From JBFEYJ01 sp041563315 (GTDB lineage Bacteria > Pseudomonadota > Gammaproteobacteria > Thiohalomonadales > Thiohalomonadaceae): a stretch of 9,824 bases of DNA. A program made the position numbers and the translations under genes. This document shows, one piece after another, positions 6,888-9,824 of the stretch (its first letter is position 1; each line of letters begins with the position of its first letter). The stretch is taken from positions 1 through 9,824 of the forward strand of contig JBFFNE010000097.1 of NCBI GenBank assembly GCA_041563315.1, in the 5' to 3' direction. Below the pieces are notes generated by a model that saw only the letters and a program-made list of their open reading frames with translations, was not told the origin of the DNA and did no database searches.

Positions 6888-8606
6888 ATGTTCAAGTCAT
6901 TCATAATTCTGGCCTGGTTGAGGTCATCACCCGTGTCGAGAGTACTGCTGGATGGCGTCGTGCTTGTCGCTGTGCTTTTCGGATATATGCACTTGATGGA
7001 AGGCTTCGGCGGCTTCGCCACGCTTCATATTCATCGCCAGCGCATTGAATTGGGGCTTGTTCTCTATCTTTATTTTTTGTTCTATGTGGCTTTGAGACCG
7101 TCGCGCTGGCGTCCTCTGTTGGCGATGTTGCCGCTGCTGTTGATCTATCTGTTGTTTGATCTCTACTATTTAATCCTTGGCAAGGTCCTTCGCCTTATCA
7201 GCCTGGCCGAACTCCCTGAATTGATACAAATCCTTCCGTTAGCTTATTCATCATTGCTTCTGCTTGCGCTAGTAATGCCGTTCGGCTTGTACCTATGGTG
7301 GCTCGATTACTCTAGGTTGCGGCGTCTTGCCTTGTGGCTGGTGCCGTTGGCAGTTTTCTTTGCCGTCGTCAAAAATGCTCCAGAGGCTTTCACTCATTCG
7401 GTTGAGCAGCTTGGCGACGGGATCGTTAGCTACTCCGATGGTAAAAGTGTTGAACGAAACGGGCGTCTTGCCATGCTTGCCTACCGCGAAGCGCAGCGTA
7501 CTATCGCCCTGGCACATCTAGAGCCTTATCATGACCGAGAACGTTTCGAAAGAGAGGCGACCGCGATTTCCGATGAACTGCGTCCTCACCTGAACCGGCG
7601 CAATGTTCACCTGATCGTGCTGGAGAGTTTTATTGACCCGCGTCTGTTCCGGGAACTGCGGTTTTCTGAAACACCGGTTCACCCCACGTTCGACAGATTG
7701 TTCGGTCAAAGCCTGGGGTTATCACTATCGCCAGTGTTCGGTGGCTCCACGGCCCAGGCGGAGTTCGAGGTGCTGTGTGGGGTACCCGCTTTCGAACGGC
7801 TCTCAGGGGTGGAATTTAATTTGTTCAGTGGGGCTGCTGCCCACTGTCTGCCGGACACACTGGCGGCACTTGGCTACCGCAGCGTGGCTAGCAATGCCTA
7901 CAAACCGAATTTCTTTAATGCCTTGTCGGCCTATCGGGGCGTCGGTTTTTCTGAAAGTTATTTTCCCCGGGAGTTCTCCGGTGCAGAAGAGAGTTACCTG
8001 AGTGTCGGTGATGTCGGTGTCGAGGAGTATCTGTTCGACCGCCCGCTGTTTGAACAGAATTTGAGGTTTGTGCAAAATCATCATCGAGACAATCCCGAAC
8101 AGCCTCTATTTAATTATGTGTTGACAATCTACGGGCATACACCGCACCTGATCGATACCGACCGTCGCCCCGAACGGATTGAACTGGAATCACACTATCC
8201 GGATGATCACCTGTCCCGTGCGGTTAACCAGTTTTACTACCGTACCGAGGCAATTGCAGAATATCTGAATCAGTTACTCGAGATTGATCGGGAGAGTCTG
8301 ATCATCCTTGTCTCGGATCATGTGCCGCCCCTGCGTAACGGTCCCAATACCTATAAGGCACTGCAGTACCTTGATAACCGAGAACAGAGTTATTATTACA
8401 ACCGTCTCGCGGTGCTCGAAAATGGCAAGGCTAAGGTTTACCCACCTCTGAATCACTATGAGCTGTCGACACTTGTGCTCAATTATCTGAGTGGCGGAGA
8501 GTATTGCCGCAGCCATGGCTGTGCCATGTCCGAACGCCCGGTGCGCGTCCCACGCGAGGCGTACCTGAAACGTTACCTGCGTCTTATGGCACACGCGGCT
8601 GAATAA
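6888..8606 (+). CDS. LTA-synthase/OpgB-family phosphoglycerol transferase
   Basis: A 572-residue membrane protein of the alkaline-phosphatase/sulfatase superfamily. Seen: about five hydrophobic segments in the first 165 residues (roughly 18-36, 54-70, 77-98, 112-138, 146-162), a linker, then a periplasmic catalytic domain. Its motifs are LIVLESF (E246, metal), GGSTAQAEFE (T288, the expected catalytic threonine; E292), YGHTPH (H417, H420) and VSDHVPP (D477, H478, metal). This pattern matches LtaS/OpgB enzymes, which transfer sn-glycerol-1-phosphate from phosphatidylglycerol to a glycan; in E. coli, OpgB decorates periplasmic glucans. Since Gram-negative cells have no lipoteichoic acid and the neighbour is a glucan synthase, modification of that glucan is the best inference. 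Two C-terminal cysteines (C540, C545) could form a disulfide. The ribosome-binding site before ATG 6888 is weak (TTAAGAA). Phosphoethanolamine transfer is an alternative, but the five-helix architecture and GGSTAQAEFE favour the LtaS group. Confidence 0.87.
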   Translation: MFKSFIILAWLRSSPVSRVLLDGVVLVAVLFGYMHLMEGFGGFATLHIHRQRIELGLVLYLYFLFYVALRPSRWRPLLAMLPLLLIYLLFDLYYLILGKVLRLISLAELPELIQILPLAYSSLLLLALVMPFGLYLWWLDYSRLRRLALWLVPLAVFFAVVKNAPEAFTHSVEQLGDGIVSYSDGKSVERNGRLAMLAYREAQRTIALAHLEPYHDRERFEREATAISDELRPHLNRRNVHLIVLESFIDPRLFRELRFSETPVHPTFDRLFGQSLGLSLSPVFGGSTAQAEFEVLCGVPAFERLSGVEFNLFSGAAAHCLPDTLAALGYRSVASNAYKPNFFNALSAYRGVGFSESYFPREFSGAEESYLSVGDVGVEEYLFDRPLFEQNLRFVQNHHRDNPEQPLFNYVLTIYGHTPHLIDTDRRPERIELESHYPDDHLSRAVNQFYYRTEAIAEYLNQLLEIDRESLIILVSDHVPPLRNGPNTYKALQYLDNREQSYYYNRLAVLENGKAKVYPPLNHYELSTLVLNYLSGGEYCRSHGCAMSERPVRVPREAYLKRYLRLMAHAAE

Positions 8607-8621
8607 CAGCGTTTTGTTCCG

Positions 8622-8640
8622 TTACATGATTTTCATGTAA
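8622..8640. repeat. Perfect 8-bp inverted repeat with 3-base spacer
   Basis: TTACATGA (8622-8629) and TCATGTAA (8633-8640) flank TTT, giving a perfectly symmetrical 19-base element 15 bases after the phosphoglycerol transferase stop and about 130 bases before the next start. No T-tract follows, so it is not a typical terminator. Its symmetry and AT content suit a dimeric repressor or activator site for the outer-membrane protein gene. No known operator consensus was recognised. Confidence 0.55.
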
Positions 8641-8770
8641 ACTCGGGATGGTTATGCCTCAATGAGAGAGTGGTCACAAATTGGTAATTTTGTCTCAACG
8701 GCCTTTAGGGCGGTAGCTAACTGATAGCTTAATATTCACGTGTTTATTAATGGGTTTGGAGAATAACAAT

Positions 8771-9376
8771 ATGAAATCAATCGGTTTGCGCTGCGGACTT
8801 GCGAGTGCACTTTTTGCGCTATCGGCCCACTCAAACGCCGCGGGATTTGGCCTCTATGCGGTGCAGGGTGCAGGTGATGCAGACTTCACAGGCTATTATT
8901 ATAACGATATTTCCATGGATACTGAGCAGTCCGCCTTTGGCTTGGTCTTCGATACCAACCTGTCGAAGAACAGGGTGTTCAATTATCGTCTGGGTATTGA
9001 ACGCGGTACGACCAGCTATAAAAATGCGGATGAAGTCAAACTGGATGAGAATGCGATCACCCACGACTTTGGATTTGCCTTGGTGCGTGAAGAAAACCTT
9101 CGTGCATGGATTGGTCCAGAACTGCGAGTAGCTATTCAAAGCGGACAAGATTCTAGCGGCAATGACTGGAATGGAGGTAGCTTAGGCCTGGGGCCTGCCG
9201 TTGGTATGAACTGGAACCTTCGGCATGGACTTACGTTATTTGCAAAGGCCAGTCTCATATTCTCCTATGGGTTTATGGATATTGATGACTACGGCGGGTG
9301 GTTTCATGAATCATATGATGTCTCCCAGAGAAGCGTTTTTATGAACTTCGGGGTTGCCTTCAGGTTTAAGGAGTAA
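8771..9376 (+). CDS. Outer-membrane beta-barrel protein, probably eight-stranded
   Basis: A 201-residue exported protein. ATG 8771 is chosen because GGAG (8758-8761) precedes it by nine bases and the encoded N-terminus is a classic signal peptide: KSIGLR, a hydrophobic core (CGLASALFALSA), then SNA with probable cleavage after A23. The ATG at 8750 would only add MGLENNN before the signal. The mature part shows alternating amphipathic strands, such as SAFGLVFDTN, FNYRLGIERG, THDFGFALVR, LRAWIGPELRVAI, LGLGPAVGMNW, LTLFAKASLIFSYG and FMNFGVAFRF, separated by polar turns. The total fits a small eight-strand barrel of the OmpW/OmpA-barrel size class, though no specific family motif was recognised. 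The last residues (FRFKE) do not end on the usual C-terminal aromatic, but F198 is three from the end. The gene follows the phosphoglycerol transferase on the same strand after 164 bases, so it may have its own promoter. Confidence 0.8.
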   Translation: MKSIGLRCGLASALFALSAHSNAAGFGLYAVQGAGDADFTGYYYNDISMDTEQSAFGLVFDTNLSKNRVFNYRLGIERGTTSYKNADEVKLDENAITHDFGFALVREENLRAWIGPELRVAIQSGQDSSGNDWNGGSLGLGPAVGMNWNLRHGLTLFAKASLIFSYGFMDIDDYGGWFHESYDVSQRSVFMNFGVAFRFKE

Positions 9377-9386
9377 ACCCATTTTT
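9363..9386 (+). terminator. Possible intrinsic terminator at the end of the outer-membrane protein gene
   Basis: GGTTTA (9363-9368) pairs perfectly with TAAACC (9374-9379) around the loop AGGAG. CA and five T residues (9382-9386) follow. The stem includes the stop codon TAA (9374-9376). The stem is short and AT-rich, so the call is moderate. Confidence 0.45.
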
Positions 9387-9673
9387 CGGACGCCGTTGGC
9401 CGCATTTCAGCTGACGAGCCTGAGCAGGTGCGGTTTAGTGTGCTACGGGGAAAGGATGATTGTTCAGGCTGCGAACTAACAAGACACCCACCCTTACAAA
9501 CACCACCGGCTAACACTCGCTTTGCATCCCGAGTATTCCCCGTGTCAGGAATAAAAAGGGACTTTTCTGAGAAAATGAGCCGAAAAAAATGAGAGCTAAA
9601 GGATTTCACCTTCAACAGGCCGTGCGCGCCCCTCAGACGTGCTCTGAAACCTCAAATGATGAAGTGAGGTAAA
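9387..9673. other. Intergenic stretch without recognisable gene
   Basis: No convincing coding frame was found on either strand. The only structure of note is an inverted repeat near the right end, ACCTCA (9649-9654) with TGAGGT (9665-9670), described with the edge fragment. There are also A-rich segments (AATAAAAAGG near 9550 and a run of seven A near 9584) and a weak 5-bp pair, CCGCA (9400-9404) with TGCGG (9429-9433). No tRNA-like or repeat-array pattern was seen. Confidence 0.5.
9649..9670 (-). terminator. Hairpin just downstream of the edge fragment's stop
   Basis: On the minus strand, ACCTCA and TGAGGT pair perfectly (6 bp, 10-base loop) starting three bases after the stop codon at 9674-9676, with TTTC following. 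The T-run is short, so this is a weak terminator candidate. Its position supports a real gene end there. Confidence 0.35.
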
Positions 9674-9823
9674 TCAGGTCAGGAGTTCACGACATGCCGC
9701 AAGGTTGGGCGTTCGCCTATAACCGAAAGTTTCACAGGCGGCTTTGAGTGAATATGCCGCCCCGACCAGTCCCCTAAAACGGCTCTCGAAGTTTTCTGCC
9801 ATGTAGAGCCAATAGCGCGGGTC
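9674..9823 (-). CDS. Possible C-terminal fragment of an unidentified protein (runs off right edge)
   Basis: A minus-strand frame enters from the right edge and stays open for 49 codons, ending in TGA at 9674-9676. The residues look protein-like and helical, including YWLYMAENFESRFRGL and AAYSLKAACETFGYRR, with ordinary codon use for this window and no low-complexity bias. A hairpin follows the stop almost immediately. No family was recognised. An open stretch of this length could occur by chance, so this is a tentative call that only sequence to the right can settle. Confidence 0.4.
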   Translation of the reverse strand, partial: DPRYWLYMAENFESRFRGLVGAAYSLKAACETFGYRRTPNLAACRELLT

Positions 9824-9824
9824 A

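Noticed and set aside
9304..9615. 103-codon minus-strand frame
   Set aside because: It overlaps the end of the outer-membrane protein gene, has no recognisable family or ribosome-binding site, and its N-terminus falls in AT-rich intergenic sequence.
9694..9747. 17-codon plus-strand frame after AGGAG
   Set aside because: Too short, no recognisable motif, and antisense to the more plausible edge fragment.

Overview
The window looks like a chromosomal segment of a Gram-negative proteobacterium, most likely a gammaproteobacterium. The evidence is a signal-peptide-bearing outer-membrane barrel, a Pseudomonas NdvB-type GH17-GT2 glucan synthase and a moderately GC-rich codon usage. The species cannot be fixed from the sequence. 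There are six well supported protein genes, one uncharacterised but credible gene, and one possible gene fragment at the right edge. I saw no tRNA, rRNA, CRISPR array, insertion sequence or prophage gene.

Layout. Positions 1-845 (minus) hold the first 281 residues of a P-type cation-transporting ATPase that runs off the left edge. Divergent from it, 997-2836 (plus) is a tight two-gene operon: a SufC-type ATPase and a SufB/SufD-family protein, overlapping by 11 bp. This is a reduced, stand-alone pair for Fe-S cluster assembly, because no cysteine desulfurase, SufE or SufU lies beside it. A gene of unknown function follows at about 3041-4009 (plus), preceded by two inverted repeats and two G-tracts and followed by an 11-base C-tract.

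The right half appears to be an envelope-glucan module. A large inner-membrane protein at 4122-6722 (minus) joins a periplasmic GH17 domain to a cytoplasmic GT2 glucan synthase. It is divergently arranged with a five-helix LTA-synthase-family phosphoglycerol transferase at 6888-8606 (plus), with 165 bp between the two starts. My inference is that the first makes and remodels a beta-glucan in the periplasm and the second decorates it with phosphoglycerol, as OpgB does for E. coli periplasmic glucans. P. aeruginosa NdvB glucans are also known to be glycerol-phosphorylated. An eight-strand-type outer-membrane barrel follows at 8771-9376 (plus), after a perfect 19-base palindrome.

From 9377 to the end only weak structure is visible, apart from a minus-strand open frame (9674-9823) entering from the right edge with a hairpin just after its stop.
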